Shown: positions 1-10,208, numbered from the stretch's first letter. The stretch: 64,000 nt of DNA from Bifidobacterium scaligerum (GCF_002802865.1 NZ_PGLQ01000001.1:186001-250000), one strand, 5' to 3'. Translations and numbers: made by a program. The notes: a model not told the origin generated them from the sequence alone.

Positions 1-115
1 TTCGAGAATCGTCTGGCATTTTGCAATATGGAAGTTTGCGTCTCGTGAAACGCATGGCCATTACAATGAGCGGCGTTACAAGCTAGCGGGCGCAACCGTG
101 CGTCAAGGAGGAACA

Positions 116-1165
116 ATGGCAGAGATCACATGGAAGTCGATTCTCACCAAGTTGGTCGGGGGAGACCACCTGAACGCCGAGGAATCCGAATGGTTCGTGG
201 ACGATCTGATGAAGGGCAACGCGAATCCTGCGGCAGTGGGTGCGGCGCTCGCCATGCAGCAGCAGCTGGGGCTGACCGCCGAAGAGGTGTCCGGCGCGGC
301 CAAGGCCATGGTCTCGCACGCGATTCCGCTGAACGTGTCCGGTGAGACCACCGATATTGTGGGCACCGGCGGCGACGGCTTCGCCACCGTGAACCTTTCC
401 ACGATGGGTGCCGTGGTCGCCGCGGCGGCCGGTGTGAAGATCGTCAAGCACGGTAACCGTGCCGCATCCTCGAAGTGTGGTGCCGCCGACGTGCTTGAGG
501 CGCTGGGTCTGCCGCTTGATCTGAAGCCGGAAGCCGTGGGTGAAGTCGGCGACGAAGTGGGCATCACCTTCGCTTTCGCCCGCACGTTCCACCCAGCCAT
601 GCGCTTCGTAGGCCCGGTTCGTGCCGCGCTCGGCATTCCTTGCGTATTCAACGTGCTGGGACCGCTGACCAACCCGGCCAAGCCGGCGCACGTGGCCATT
701 GGCTGCGCCAACCGTGCCATGAGCCCGATTATGGCAGGTGCCTATGCGGCGGCCGGTCAGTCCGGTATGGTGTACACCTCGCATGAAGGCATGGATGAGC
801 TCGCTCCCACCGGCCCGGTCTCCGTTTGGGAGATCCGCGACGGCAAGGTCACCGAAACCGACTTCGATCCGACGGTTGATCTTGGTCTCGCCAAGATCAA
901 TGTCGCCGATCTGAAGGGTGGCGAACCTGAAGTCAACGCCGCCGCATTCCGCGACTTCCTGGCCGGCAAGGATGTGCCGTCTCGCTCGACTGCACTGCTC
1001 AATGCCGCTTCCGCCATCGTGGCTGACGGCCACTTGGTGGGCAATGGATCGCTGGCTGAGCGCTTTGCTGAAGCCTACAAGATCGCCGAAGACGCCGTCG
1101 ATTCCGGCAAGTCCGAAGCCCTGCTGAACAAGTGGATTGAAACCGCCAAGTCCAAGGAAGCTTGA
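116..1165 (+). CDS. trpD: Anthranilate phosphoribosyltransferase
   Basis: Transfers phosphoribose from PRPP to anthranilate, the second step of the tryptophan branch, in the cytoplasm. The 349-aa product has the usual family length. Family signatures are visible: the glycine-rich PRPP loop GTGGDGFATVNLST, KHGNRAASSKCG and the GPLTNP box. I start it at ATG 116 because a perfect AAGGAGG lies at 105-111; the in-frame GTG at 98 would lie upstream of this ribosome binding site. It stands alone here, with no other trp gene in the window, and the next gene is convergent. Identification is secure from motifs. Confidence 0.95.
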   Translation: MAEITWKSILTKLVGGDHLNAEESEWFVDDLMKGNANPAAVGAALAMQQQLGLTAEEVSGAAKAMVSHAIPLNVSGETTDIVGTGGDGFATVNLSTMGAVVAAAAGVKIVKHGNRAASSKCGAADVLEALGLPLDLKPEAVGEVGDEVGITFAFARTFHPAMRFVGPVRAALGIPCVFNVLGPLTNPAKPAHVAIGCANRAMSPIMAGAYAAAGQSGMVYTSHEGMDELAPTGPVSVWEIRDGKVTETDFDPTVDLGLAKINVADLKGGEPEVNAAAFRDFLAGKDVPSRSTALLNAASAIVADGHLVGNGSLAERFAEAYKIAEDAVDSGKSEALLNKWIETAKSKEA

Positions 1166-1209
1166 TTGTTTTAATTTTCCGCTGTTGCTGCGAATAATAG
1201 GTTCGTGGC

Positions 1210-3576
1210 CTATTCCGACCTCACCTCAAATCCATGCTCACGGGCATACGAGGTGAGGTTTTCTTGTAATTGCAGCAGTTTGCTAGGTGACGCTCCGCCC
1301 GAAACTAATGCAGGAGCGATAATCGCACGAAAGTCCGTATCCACCTGTGTCATAAATGGAAGCGGGCGCCAATCACGTTGCGATGCATCGGGCTGGGGTG
1401 ATGCTGGCTGATCCAGTACTACGGCATACACATTCTGGCCAAAATATGAATCGACGTAGTTTCCGCCCGTCACGCCGTTGATGAATGTCGTCGCTGCGGA
1501 CATGCTGCCAGGCGTGCGCAATGCCACCGCATCGGGATGGGATTGGAACCAATGGGCAAAGGCCAAGGCCGGTGCCTGCTTGACGCGAGGGATCGCATTG
1601 CTGACGGCAATAAGCGAACCGCCGATCTGGCAGTCGCGCCATCCCAATCCGCCGAACACCGGTGCTGGCGCGATACGCCAATTACCTTGATCGTGCGGAT
1701 ATGTTGCTGCGATCATACGCCCCAGCCAATTCGCGTGCACGATGGTGGCGTATTCACCATTGCCAATTGCCGGTACATACGAGTAATTGCGGGCCAATGA
1801 CCAAGACTCTTGTCGGAGCACGCCGTTATTGATGCACTGTTGTATGAATTGCGCGGTGCGTTGCACACGTTCATCGCCAAAACGGAACGTGATGATATTA
1901 CGTTTTTCGTCCACGGACCATGGAGTGGCATCGTTCATATGGAAAAACATCCAATATGGCTGCGAGCGCGAAGTGTCCAATAATCCCATGGTCGCCGACG
2001 GATTGCTTCTCTTCAATTCCAGACCGGTTTGATGGTATTCCTGCCATGTATGGGGAATCGATAAACCGAACCGTTCGAAGATGTCACGACGGTAGAACAT
2101 AACCATGCGCGACAGGTCGCCGGGTACTCCATACAGGCCGGAGGCATAATGGGCGTTGCGCCACGTTTGCGGCACGAAGTCGCGCGACCATGCGCGTTCG
2201 ATGGTGGTATTGCTGAAGTCGAGGAGCACGCCGTCGGCGGCGAACTGCGGCAAATACTGACACTCCAGATTAAGCAGATCCGGAACGTTGTGGTGATCGC
2301 GCACGCTGGCGGCAAAACGTTGCATGGTTTCCGTTTGTGATCCACCTTCCACCGGTGTGATGCGGATAGTGGGGTAGCGGCGCATGAAAGCATCGATGCG
2401 AGGCAGAGCTTCTTGCGTGGAGCTCGACAGCAATGTCAGGTCGATGATATCCGGTGAATCGTTGAGCGCCAGGTTAATGCGCTTGCGGTTCAATGGTGCG
2501 ATTTTCCGCTTGAGGCTGGATCTCAGACGCAATGTGGCATAGATGCGATGATGATCTATGGGTTTTCGCTGAGGATTACGCATGGTGCCGATAAGCGTTG
2601 AGGCAAGACGTTTGGCTGCCTGTTCCGCAGGTGCCGCAATGGAAGTCAATGACGGTGTCATGCATCCGGTAGCCGGCGAGTCTCCAAAGGAGATCAGAGA
2701 AACATCTTCCGGAACCTGGATACCCCCGTCACGTGCTTCGGCGGCGAACCCCATGGTGAGAGCATCATTGAACCCAATGACGGCATCTGGTAGGCGGGAA
2801 CGCATGGATTGATATGCCTCGCGGCCTCCTTCGACATCGTAGCGATGGGTCGGCAGGTTTTCGAAGCGCATATCGAACCGTGCTGCCGCAGCTGCTATCC
2901 ATTGGCGTTGTCGCTCTCCAAGCCATACTTCTTTCGGTCCTGCGAGATACGTTATGGTTCGATGATTCATGTCGTTGAGTAGGCTCATCGCCTCGTTGAT
3001 CGCCATTTGGCAATCCGTCTCCACTCCTGAAGCTGATGAAACCGGTCGGTCGAACGTGACTGTCGGACGGACCTGCGCTATACGAGCAATGCGAGTTTCG
3101 GCCATACGTGGCGCGACCAATACCAAACCGGCTGCTATTTCAGTGCACCGGCGAGCAAGCGCATATTCGCGTTCCGCATCGGACTGAGCATCCATCACGA
3201 TGACTTGCAGACCTTGACGGTCAAGCATATGCTGCAGCGCCTGTATCAATGGGCCGAACGAAGGATTCGAGGCGTCGGACACAATGACGCCGATGAAGGA
3301 ATCCCTCCTTGTCGAAGATATTGAGCGATCGTCAGGTAGTGCGTTGGTCGGAGCAGGCGGGTGGTTGCCGGCGGGATCCGGCAATCCGTAACCCAATTGA
3401 AGGGCTGCCTGCCGTACTTTCAATTCGGTTTTCAGCGACATCCTGCCTGGATGCTTCAATGCGCGCGATGCGCTGGCGGCCGTTACGCCTGCCAATGCCG
3501 CGACGTCCGCCAGAGTCACGGCTCGGGTGCGGGATGAGGAAGATGCTGATGATTCGGTTGCCGAAGACGAAGTCAT
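1210..3576 (-). CDS. LacI-family regulator fused to a solute-binding-protein domain
   Basis: A 788-aa cytoplasmic protein, about twice the length of a normal LacI repressor. Residues about 20-70 are a LacI helix-turn-helix (TLADVAALAGVTAASASRALKHPG). The next ~290 residues form a periplasmic-binding-like effector domain (FIGVIVSDASNPSFGPLI, SLISFGDSP). From about residue 370 to the end the sequence instead resembles an extracellular ABC solute-binding protein (RIDAFMRRYPTIRITPVEGG, YGVPGDLSRMVMFYRRDIFERFGL, a WLGRM segment). No signal peptide or lipobox is present, so the binding domain is inside the cell. I prefer ATG 3576 over an in-frame TTG at 3594; neither has a good Shine-Dalgarno. It is divergent from the GPH transporter and GH115 genes and is their likely regulator. 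The sensed ligand is inferred, probably a glucuronide or xylo-oligosaccharide. Confidence 0.85.
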   Translation of the reverse strand: MTSSSATESSASSSSRTRAVTLADVAALAGVTAASASRALKHPGRMSLKTELKVRQAALQLGYGLPDPAGNHPPAPTNALPDDRSISSTRRDSFIGVIVSDASNPSFGPLIQALQHMLDRQGLQVIVMDAQSDAEREYALARRCTEIAAGLVLVAPRMAETRIARIAQVRPTVTFDRPVSSASGVETDCQMAINEAMSLLNDMNHRTITYLAGPKEVWLGERQRQWIAAAAARFDMRFENLPTHRYDVEGGREAYQSMRSRLPDAVIGFNDALTMGFAAEARDGGIQVPEDVSLISFGDSPATGCMTPSLTSIAAPAEQAAKRLASTLIGTMRNPQRKPIDHHRIYATLRLRSSLKRKIAPLNRKRINLALNDSPDIIDLTLLSSSTQEALPRIDAFMRRYPTIRITPVEGGSQTETMQRFAASVRDHHNVPDLLNLECQYLPQFAADGVLLDFSNTTIERAWSRDFVPQTWRNAHYASGLYGVPGDLSRMVMFYRRDIFERFGLSIPHTWQEYHQTGLELKRSNPSATMGLLDTSRSQPYWMFFHMNDATPWSVDEKRNIITFRFGDERVQRTAQFIQQCINNGVLRQESWSLARNYSYVPAIGNGEYATIVHANWLGRMIAATYPHDQGNWRIAPAPVFGGLGWRDCQIGGSLIAVSNAIPRVKQAPALAFAHWFQSHPDAVALRTPGSMSAATTFINGVTGGNYVDSYFGQNVYAVVLDQPASPQPDASQRDWRPLPFMTQVDTDFRAIIAPALVSGGASPSKLLQLQENLTSYAREHGFEVRSE

Positions 3577-3746
3577 AGAACAAATTATCCACAATTTTGG
3601 TAATTCATGGTAATTCTATCGCATGTGCCATCGGCTGATTGCCATACTTGCTCCTACCGGCCGATGATGACGGTCTCCTTGTCAAGGCGAAGCAGCCGAA
3701 CATCGCATCCGGAATTGAATACAGAAGAGAATTGAAAGGAAGGCGT
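3577..3746. promoter_or_regulatory. Divergent control region between regulator and glucuronide transporter
   Basis: This 170-bp gap separates the divergent regulator and GPH-transporter genes, so both promoters should lie here. The nonamer TGGTAATTC occurs twice as a direct repeat at 3598-3606 and 3608-3616, exactly 10 bp apart and so on the same helical face. This is a candidate operator; a typical LacI palindrome was not found. The transporter ribosome binding site (AAAGGAAGG) is just before 3747. Confidence 0.4.
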
Positions 3747-5303
3747 ATGTCTCAGGTCAATGAGAACGCCGTTGCTCAAACGGACAAACCCGTGCGCAAA
3801 GTGAAGCTGATGAACGCCATTGGCTTTGCATTGGGAGATTTCTACGGTGGTGGTTTCGGCCAGCTCGCTGTGTTCCTGCCGGTGTTCTGGACCAAGTTTG
3901 CCGGGCTGGAAGTTGATCAGGCGCAGAACATCGTCGGCATCGCCACCATGGTCGCAGCTTTCGCCGCGCTCGCCGTGGGTGCATTGTCCGATAACCTGTA
4001 CCGCTATAAGTTCGGCCGTAAGTTCGGCCGTCGCCGCTTCTTCCTCATTGCGGGCATCCCAGTGCTGCTGTGCACCTCGCTGATGTGGATCCCCGGCATG
4101 CCGCTGTGGGCGTATTTCGCGGCCTATGCACTGTGGATCATAGCCAACCAGATGATCATGACCCCGTACTCCGCATTGCCGACCGAAATGACCACTGACT
4201 TCAACGGCCGTACGATGCTGTCCACCACGCGTATGTTGTTCTCCGGCATTTCCAACGCGGTGATTCCGCTGGGCGCGGCTGCCCTGCTCGCCGCCCTCGG
4301 CGAGGAGAACGCCTATGCCTATCAGGTGGCCATGATCGGATTCCTCGTCATCTTCTGCCTGTGCCTGTTCGCGGCATGGAAGGCCACTTGGGAGCTGACG
4401 CCGGAAAAGGCCGGCTTCGACGTCGAGGCCATCGAAGCGGAGAAGCAGCAGCCGTTCAACTTCGGCGAATGGATTAAGGGCGTTGGCCAGTTGTTCGCGG
4501 ACTTCCTCTCCACGTTACGCATCAAGTCCTTCCGCAAGCACGTGCTCATCTACCTGCTTGGTCAGAGCTTCCTCGATATCTTTGGTCAGACCTGGATGTT
4601 CTTCGTACTTTACGATCTCAACAAGCCCGCCGCCTTCGCCTCCGCGTTGCTCGGCCTGTCCATCATCGGCGAACCACTCAAGCCCGTGTTCGGCTGGCTG
4701 TTCGCCAAGCTTGGCCCGCGCAAGCTGTTCTCCATCGATTTCGCGGGCGCGATCCTGGGCCTTCTGGGACTGCTGTTCCTGTGGAAGAGCCAATCCACTA
4801 TGGATCCGGGAACCTGGAACATCCTGCTGTACGTCATTATGATTTGGTGGCTGATCTTCCGTGCTCTGACCTGGTTCATCCCGTGGAACGTGTTCCCGTT
4901 CATCCCGGATGTTGACGAACTGGTCACCGGTAAGAACCGCACTGGCGTATTCGTGGGCTTCCAGCTGTTCCTGCGCAAGATGACTGCTGGTTTCGCGGCC
5001 TCCGCCATTGGCATCTACCTGGCTTCCACCGGTTTCGTCAAGGATGCCGAAAGTCAGCCTGTGACCGCTCAGAACGGTATTGCCACCGTGATGGTCGGCT
5101 GGGTGATTCTCGGTCTCGCCATCGCATGGATCATCTCCCTGACCTTCGCTCTCGACAAGAAGACCGACGGCATTCTCGTTGGTGAGATTCAGCGTCTCAA
5201 GGATGGCGGCAGCAAAGCCGATGTCGATCCTGAGGTCAGGAAGGTGTGCGAAAAGCTCACCGGCGTCAAGTACGAAAAGTGCTGGCCCGAAACTTCCAAG
5301 TGA
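3747..5303 (+). CDS. GPH-family glycoside-pentoside-hexuronide symporter
   Basis: A 518-aa polytopic membrane protein with about 12 hydrophobic segments. It has GPH/MFS features such as the basic loop DNLYRYKFGRKFGRRRFF after the second segment, TPYSALPTEMT, and a cytoplasmic C-terminal tail. The family carries glycosides, pentosides and hexuronides with a cation. ATG 3747 is chosen for the AAAGGAAGG directly upstream; an in-frame extension to 3639 lacks support. It is followed after 92 bp by the GH115 gene and divergent from the LacI fusion. The likely cargo is therefore (methyl)glucuronic acid or a short glucuronoxylo-oligosaccharide, which is inferred from context only. Confidence 0.88.
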   Translation: MSQVNENAVAQTDKPVRKVKLMNAIGFALGDFYGGGFGQLAVFLPVFWTKFAGLEVDQAQNIVGIATMVAAFAALAVGALSDNLYRYKFGRKFGRRRFFLIAGIPVLLCTSLMWIPGMPLWAYFAAYALWIIANQMIMTPYSALPTEMTTDFNGRTMLSTTRMLFSGISNAVIPLGAAALLAALGEENAYAYQVAMIGFLVIFCLCLFAAWKATWELTPEKAGFDVEAIEAEKQQPFNFGEWIKGVGQLFADFLSTLRIKSFRKHVLIYLLGQSFLDIFGQTWMFFVLYDLNKPAAFASALLGLSIIGEPLKPVFGWLFAKLGPRKLFSIDFAGAILGLLGLLFLWKSQSTMDPGTWNILLYVIMIWWLIFRALTWFIPWNVFPFIPDVDELVTGKNRTGVFVGFQLFLRKMTAGFAASAIGIYLASTGFVKDAESQPVTAQNGIATVMVGWVILGLAIAWIISLTFALDKKTDGILVGEIQRLKDGGSKADVDPEVRKVCEKLTGVKYEKCWPETSK

Positions 5304-5395
5304 CATTCGGGCCGATTGCGGCTGACTCCAACGGCCGGCCCTGGGCATCCTATTGGGCCGGCCGTCCATTGTTTTCCCATAGAGACAGGTAAGAC

Positions 5396-8300
5396 ATGCA
5401 TATCAACGACTTTGTGAATAACGGGCACGACGGTGTGACCATCGCCAAACGTGGCGCGATGATGATGATAGCAGCCTGCGACAACGAGAGTGAAGCGGTG
5501 CGTATGGCCTTGACGAACCTCGCCAACGACCTGCAATCCGTGAGCGGAGCTGAAATCCGCCTCGGCAGTGATACATCCGCGGCTTCGATTGTCGTCGGCA
5601 CCATTGGCACCTCCCGGATAATCGATGACGCTGCACAAGCGGGTGTCATCGACCTGACGAAACTCAAGGACAGCGACGGGCGCTGGCGCTGGGAGGGTTA
5701 CACTATTCAAACAGCCGAAGGCAAGGTATGGATTGCCGGCACCGACCGGCGCGGCACCATCTACGGCATCTATGATTTCGTCGAAGCATGCGGCGTCTCG
5801 CCATGGACGTGGTGGGCGGACGTGCCGGTGCATGAGTGCGATGTCATTGAAGTGGATGCGCGCGCGACAGTGACTGAATGGCCCAGTGTGCAATACCGTG
5901 GCGTATTCATCAACGACGAGGAAGAATTCTACGATTGGGCGGTGGAACACACTGCGGACGGCACCATAGGTCCTGAAACCTATCGCAAGTTCTTTGAATT
6001 GGTGCTGCGTCTCAAAGGCAATTACGTATGGCCTGCCATGCACGTGGGCGCCTTTGGCGACGACCCGCGAAATGGTGACTTGGCCGAGCGCATGGGCGTG
6101 GTCATCGGCACCACACATTGCGATATGCTCATGCGCTCCAATCAGCACGAATGGGACCCCTGGGCCAAGTCACAAGGCGAGGATATCAAGTACGACTATT
6201 CGCTGGAAGGCCACAACCGTGAGAAGATCCAGCAGTATTGGCGCGAGGGCGTGGACCGCAACCGCAATCATGAAGTCACTTGGACTGTTGGCATGCGAGG
6301 CATCCACGACACCGGTTTCGTGACTCGGGCCATCGACGGCGACATGCATCTGTCCGAAGAGCAGAAGCATCGCGCGCGCGTGGAACTGCTGGGCAAGGTG
6401 ATTGCCGATCAGCGCCAGATCCTCCATGAGGAGATCGGCGAGCGCGCCGACCATGACCTGCAGCTGTTCGTGCCATACAAGGAAGTACTGCCGCTCTACG
6501 ACGACGGGTTGAACCTACCCGAGGACATCATGATTCTCTGGGCCAACGATAATTACGGTTATATGCGTCGCTTCCCCTCGCTTGAGGAGCGCAAGCGCAA
6601 GGGTGGTCACGGTCTGTACTATCACTCGTCATACTGGGCACCCACGGATAGTTATCTGGCCACTTCGTCGACACCGCTGACCTTGATGGAAAACGAGCTC
6701 ATGAAATCCTGGGACAACGGTATTCGCCGGATGTGGATCGACAACATCGGCGGTCTGAAGCCGATGGAACAGGAGATGGAGTACTTCCTGTATCTCGCTT
6801 GGCATGCCGGCGAGCCCGAAGCGAACACGGACATTGAGGATTACGTGGCCGCATGGTTCGACCGTACGTTCTCAGGTGGTCATGGCCATCGTGCGGCACG
6901 AATCTATACTCGCTACTACCAGCTCAACAACATGCGCAAACCCGAGAATCTGGAGGAAGGATGCTTCTCGCAGACCGCTTACGGCGATGAATACGGGCGA
7001 CATGTCGATGAACTGCGCGAACTGTATGCTGAAACCAACGAGCTCTGGAAGCAATTGCCCGAGCGTGAACAGGACGCGTTCTTCGAACTTTTCGCGGTGA
7101 AAATTCACTTCTCATATCTGGTGAACGCACAGTTCTACCATGCCGATCGCAGTCTGCTGGCTGAACGTGAAGGCAAGACAGCCGCGCAAGATCGGCATCT
7201 TGCATTGTCTCGACGGTACGAGCTGCAGAAACGTGCGCTGATCGCTTATTACAACAAGCATCTGGCCAACGGCAAATGGGACCGCATGTTCACCCCGGAT
7301 GATTTTCCGCCTCCTGCAACCGCATTGAATCCTGCGGCGCGTCCGGCGCTCGCCGTCGGCAAGGCGGGCCTTGGTGTGACTATCTGGGGTAGCGATGCCG
7401 GGGCTGATGCACAGGATGTGCTCGAATTCTGGCCCGATGGGCAGCTCGATAAATGGATTGAGATATATTCCACAGGCGCTGCAGGTCTGCCATTCAGCAT
7501 TGAGACGAGTGAGCCGTGGATTCGGGTGACATGCACGACAGGTGTGGTCGACGCAGAGCGCCGCATCGGCGTTCACGTCGATGCGGGAGATGTAGCTCCA
7601 GATTCCCGTGGCCGCATCGTAGTACATGATTCGGCCAGCGGTGAAAGTCATGCCATCGAGGTTCGTGTGGCGAACGTAGGCCATCCGGATCAGGGATTCT
7701 TTGGCAGTGTGGAAGCGGATGGCTATGTGTCCATAGATCCATCGCGACCTGATGTTGAATCATACGGCCACCATACGTGTTGGAATCCGGTGCCGTATCT
7801 TGGACGCTTCGGCAATCCTGCGATGGAGGCAAGGTCTGGTTTGGAAGCATCGCCTGCCGATCCGAACATGGATCCAGCCTATATCGGTTATCATATCTGG
7901 CTGCATAATGATTGCGTGCCACAACTGGAACTGCACCGCATCCCTACGCTCGACTCGACCGGACGAATCCGGGTGGGCGTGCGTATCGACGACCTGCCCA
8001 TCATCGAAGTGGAAACCGCAACCGTCGATGAACATATTGGCGCATGGGAGACCAGCAAACTCGACAACATCGAACGCATCCGCACGTATCTGCCCTACCT
8101 GAAGGCCGGCGAACACGTGATTCGACTGTACGTGATCGACAATTACGTGACGCTGGACAAAATCGTGCTCTATACCACTGCTCGACGCGCAAGTAACCTC
8201 GGCCCGCAATTCAGTATGGTCGTTGGTTGTGCTCCTCGATTCATGGTGGAAAGCGATCCTTGCCAAGGGGTGGTGGATTCGCTGAATCGCGATCTTGCAG

Positions 8301-9025
8301 CCTGCTATGGTCTTGCCGCAAGTGAAATCCCGCTGCCCAAGGTTGCCTCGATTGCTGCCAGGTATTGGAACAGTGACACTACATTCAAACGCTTCGCCAC
8401 ACGAGAACCCGCAATCCTAGGTGAAGCCCGTTACCCGGTGGAGCCGGACGAGGGGAAGAACATATTGCGACGTATTCCAAGCGATATGCCAGTGGAACAT
8501 GATGGAGTATTGGCATTCGAGGCTGAATCGGCATTGCTGAACAATGCCAGCGCATGGCTGACCCCAGCATTGGATGGGCCGGGTGCTTGGCGTCATGTAC
8601 AGGCGGAAACCGATGGTGGCACAGGACTGGCCATGCGTGCCGAGCCGAACCGGGGAGAATGGAATCCGGTCTCATGGACCATTGAGACCGCGCCGCGTAT
8701 GAACTACCGTGTTGCCGTCACCACTGCCGGCAGATACCACGTATGGTTGTACGCCGAAGTGGACAGCAAGATGCAGGACATGTGCTGGATTTCCGTGGAC
8801 GGCAGCGTACAGCCGGCAGCCGAACACTGTTCGGGGCATGGCTTGTGGGCGTTTGGTTTGCGCTACATCTGGCATTGGACCGAGCTCAGCAGCATCGAGC
8901 TGAGTGCGGGTATTCATGATTTGGGTCTGCTCGCCGGATCGGGTGGTGTGCGCATCGACCGTGTATATCTGACACGAGGCGATGAGTTGCCTCCGATGGA
9001 CAACGAGTGGAAGTCTACCGTTTGA
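5396..9025 (+). CDS. Glycoside hydrolase family 115 alpha-glucuronidase
   Basis: A 1209-aa protein with the organisation of GH115 xylan alpha-1,2-glucuronidases. The N-terminal domain has VGTIGTS and GTDRRGTIYGIYDF-SWTWWADVPV. The catalytic barrel region begins around WPSVQYRGVFINDEE and includes KGNYVWPAMH, VGMRGIHDTG and YHSSYWAPTDSY. The C-terminal half has beta-sandwich domains (the family's C-terminal domain, ending near LAGSGGVRIDRVYLTRGDE). The enzyme removes (4-O-methyl-)glucuronic acid from xylan or xylo-oligosaccharides. No signal peptide is seen, so it probably acts in the cytoplasm on imported oligosaccharides, matching the adjacent GPH symporter and the ABC system downstream. The ribosome binding site is weak (ACAGGTAAG). 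The exact substrate (xylan or arabinogalactan glucuronate) cannot be decided here. Confidence 0.9.
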   Translation: MHINDFVNNGHDGVTIAKRGAMMMIAACDNESEAVRMALTNLANDLQSVSGAEIRLGSDTSAASIVVGTIGTSRIIDDAAQAGVIDLTKLKDSDGRWRWEGYTIQTAEGKVWIAGTDRRGTIYGIYDFVEACGVSPWTWWADVPVHECDVIEVDARATVTEWPSVQYRGVFINDEEEFYDWAVEHTADGTIGPETYRKFFELVLRLKGNYVWPAMHVGAFGDDPRNGDLAERMGVVIGTTHCDMLMRSNQHEWDPWAKSQGEDIKYDYSLEGHNREKIQQYWREGVDRNRNHEVTWTVGMRGIHDTGFVTRAIDGDMHLSEEQKHRARVELLGKVIADQRQILHEEIGERADHDLQLFVPYKEVLPLYDDGLNLPEDIMILWANDNYGYMRRFPSLEERKRKGGHGLYYHSSYWAPTDSYLATSSTPLTLMENELMKSWDNGIRRMWIDNIGGLKPMEQEMEYFLYLAWHAGEPEANTDIEDYVAAWFDRTFSGGHGHRAARIYTRYYQLNNMRKPENLEEGCFSQTAYGDEYGRHVDELRELYAETNELWKQLPEREQDAFFELFAVKIHFSYLVNAQFYHADRSLLAEREGKTAAQDRHLALSRRYELQKRALIAYYNKHLANGKWDRMFTPDDFPPPATALNPAARPALAVGKAGLGVTIWGSDAGADAQDVLEFWPDGQLDKWIEIYSTGAAGLPFSIETSEPWIRVTCTTGVVDAERRIGVHVDAGDVAPDSRGRIVVHDSASGESHAIEVRVANVGHPDQGFFGSVEADGYVSIDPSRPDVESYGHHTCWNPVPYLGRFGNPAMEARSGLEASPADPNMDPAYIGYHIWLHNDCVPQLELHRIPTLDSTGRIRVGVRIDDLPIIEVETATVDEHIGAWETSKLDNIERIRTYLPYLKAGEHVIRLYVIDNYVTLDKIVLYTTARRASNLGPQFSMVVGCAPRFMVESDPCQGVVDSLNRDLAACYGLAASEIPLPKVASIAARYWNSDTTFKRFATREPAILGEARYPVEPDEGKNILRRIPSDMPVEHDGVLAFEAESALLNNASAWLTPALDGPGAWRHVQAETDGGTGLAMRAEPNRGEWNPVSWTIETAPRMNYRVAVTTAGRYHVWLYAEVDSKMQDMCWISVDGSVQPAAEHCSGHGLWAFGLRYIWHWTELSSIELSAGIHDLGLLAGSGGVRIDRVYLTRGDELPPMDNEWKSTV

Positions 9026-9067
9026 TGGCAGGGTACAGAGTTCGCTGGCGACCGTGATACGCTCAGT

Positions 9068-9140
9068 TGGCAACTTTGGCAACAAGTAGCAAGAGGATAC
9101 GAGAAGCCGTTATCGTGACATGCAGACACGATAACGGCTT
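9068..9140 (+). promoter_or_regulatory. Direct repeats and long inverted repeat before the ABC transporter genes
   Basis: Between the GH115 stop and the first permease, TTGGCAAC occurs twice (9068-9075 and 9077-9084, 9 bp apart). A perfect 14-bp inverted repeat follows (AAGCCGTTATCGTG at 9105-9118, its complement at 9127-9140, loop 8 nt). The hairpin has no T-tract, so it is either a terminator without a tail, an intercistronic mRNA structure, or an operator. It would partly uncouple the ABC genes from GH115. Confidence 0.45.
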
Positions 9141-9210
9141 TGAGGCCATATGAGAGGCGTGAGTAGTGCCAATGTAGGTGCGAAAGCGTCAAGGAAAAGG
9201 AGCTGACACG

Positions 9211-10143
9211 GTGAGTTCGTTTGCGGAATTCGGAGCTCTGGTCAAAAACCGGCATAAACCGAAAGACAAGCCAAGCGACACCAAGGTAGCATTGGGCTTT
9301 CTGGCACCATGGCTTATTGGCGCAATATGCCTGAGTCTGATTCCCATGGTATATTCCCTGGTGATTTCATTCACCAAATACAACATGATCAAGCCGCCGC
9401 AATTCGTGGGACTGATGAACTATCGGCATATGCTCGCCGATCCTCGATTCATGAACTCGCTGACGGTCACGTTGGTGTATGTGATAGTGTCAGTGCCGCT
9501 GCAGCTCATTGCCGCATTGGCTCTGGCGGTATTGCTGGATCGCGGTATGCGCGGGCTTTCCTTCTATCGTTCCGCCTTCTATCTACCGTCCATGCTCGGT
9601 GGCTCGGTAGCCGTGGCGGTGCTGTGGAAGATGGTATTCGGATCGGACGGCCTATTCAATGCGTTCCTGGGATTATTTGGCATCGATACCACTATGAGCT
9701 GGATCGCCAACCCGGACACCGCCAACTGGACGCTGATCGCGCTGCATGTCTGGCAGTTCGGCTCCCCGATGGTCATTTTCCTGGCCGGTCTGCGTCAGAT
9801 TCCGCGCGAGCTCTACGAGGCGGCCAGTGTGGATGGTGCTGGCAAATGGCGTCAATTCCGATCCATCACCCTGCCGATGCTCAGCCCGATCATCTTCTTC
9901 AATCTGGTGATGAGCATCATCAATTCATTCCAGACGTTCACGCAAGCCTATGTGGTCTCGGGCGGCACTGGCGGCCCCAGCGACTCCACGCTGTTCTACA
10001 CGCTGTACCTGTACCAGCAGGGCTTCGCCTCATTACGCATGGGATACGCCTCCGCACTGGCCTGGATCATGGTGGTGATCGTGGCCCTGTTGACGGGAAT
10101 CAATTTCGCTCTATCAAAGTTCTGGGTGCATTACGATGACTGA
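9211..10143 (+). CDS. Sugar ABC transporter permease (MalF type)
   Basis: A 310-aa inner-membrane permease of the carbohydrate-uptake-1 family. It has six predicted membrane segments and the EAA loop (RELYEAASVDGAGKWRQFRSITLPML), which docks the ATPase. The GTG at 9211 is preceded by AAGGAG at about 9197-9202; the upstream in-frame GTG at 9178 would bypass it. It forms an operon with the MalG-type permease and the lipoprotein that follow. No ATPase gene is nearby, as is usual in bifidobacteria, where a shared MsiK-like ATPase is thought to serve many systems. The cargo is probably a glucuronoxylo-oligosaccharide, judged from the neighbouring GH115 gene. Confidence 0.9.
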   Translation: MSSFAEFGALVKNRHKPKDKPSDTKVALGFLAPWLIGAICLSLIPMVYSLVISFTKYNMIKPPQFVGLMNYRHMLADPRFMNSLTVTLVYVIVSVPLQLIAALALAVLLDRGMRGLSFYRSAFYLPSMLGGSVAVAVLWKMVFGSDGLFNAFLGLFGIDTTMSWIANPDTANWTLIALHVWQFGSPMVIFLAGLRQIPRELYEAASVDGAGKWRQFRSITLPMLSPIIFFNLVMSIINSFQTFTQAYVVSGGTGGPSDSTLFYTLYLYQQGFASLRMGYASALAWIMVVIVALLTGINFALSKFWVHYDD

Positions 10144-10208
10144 TGTTTCAATGATGAATGCCATATGCAATCCTCCAGAATCCATCAGAATCCATCAAGG
10201 AGAAAACC

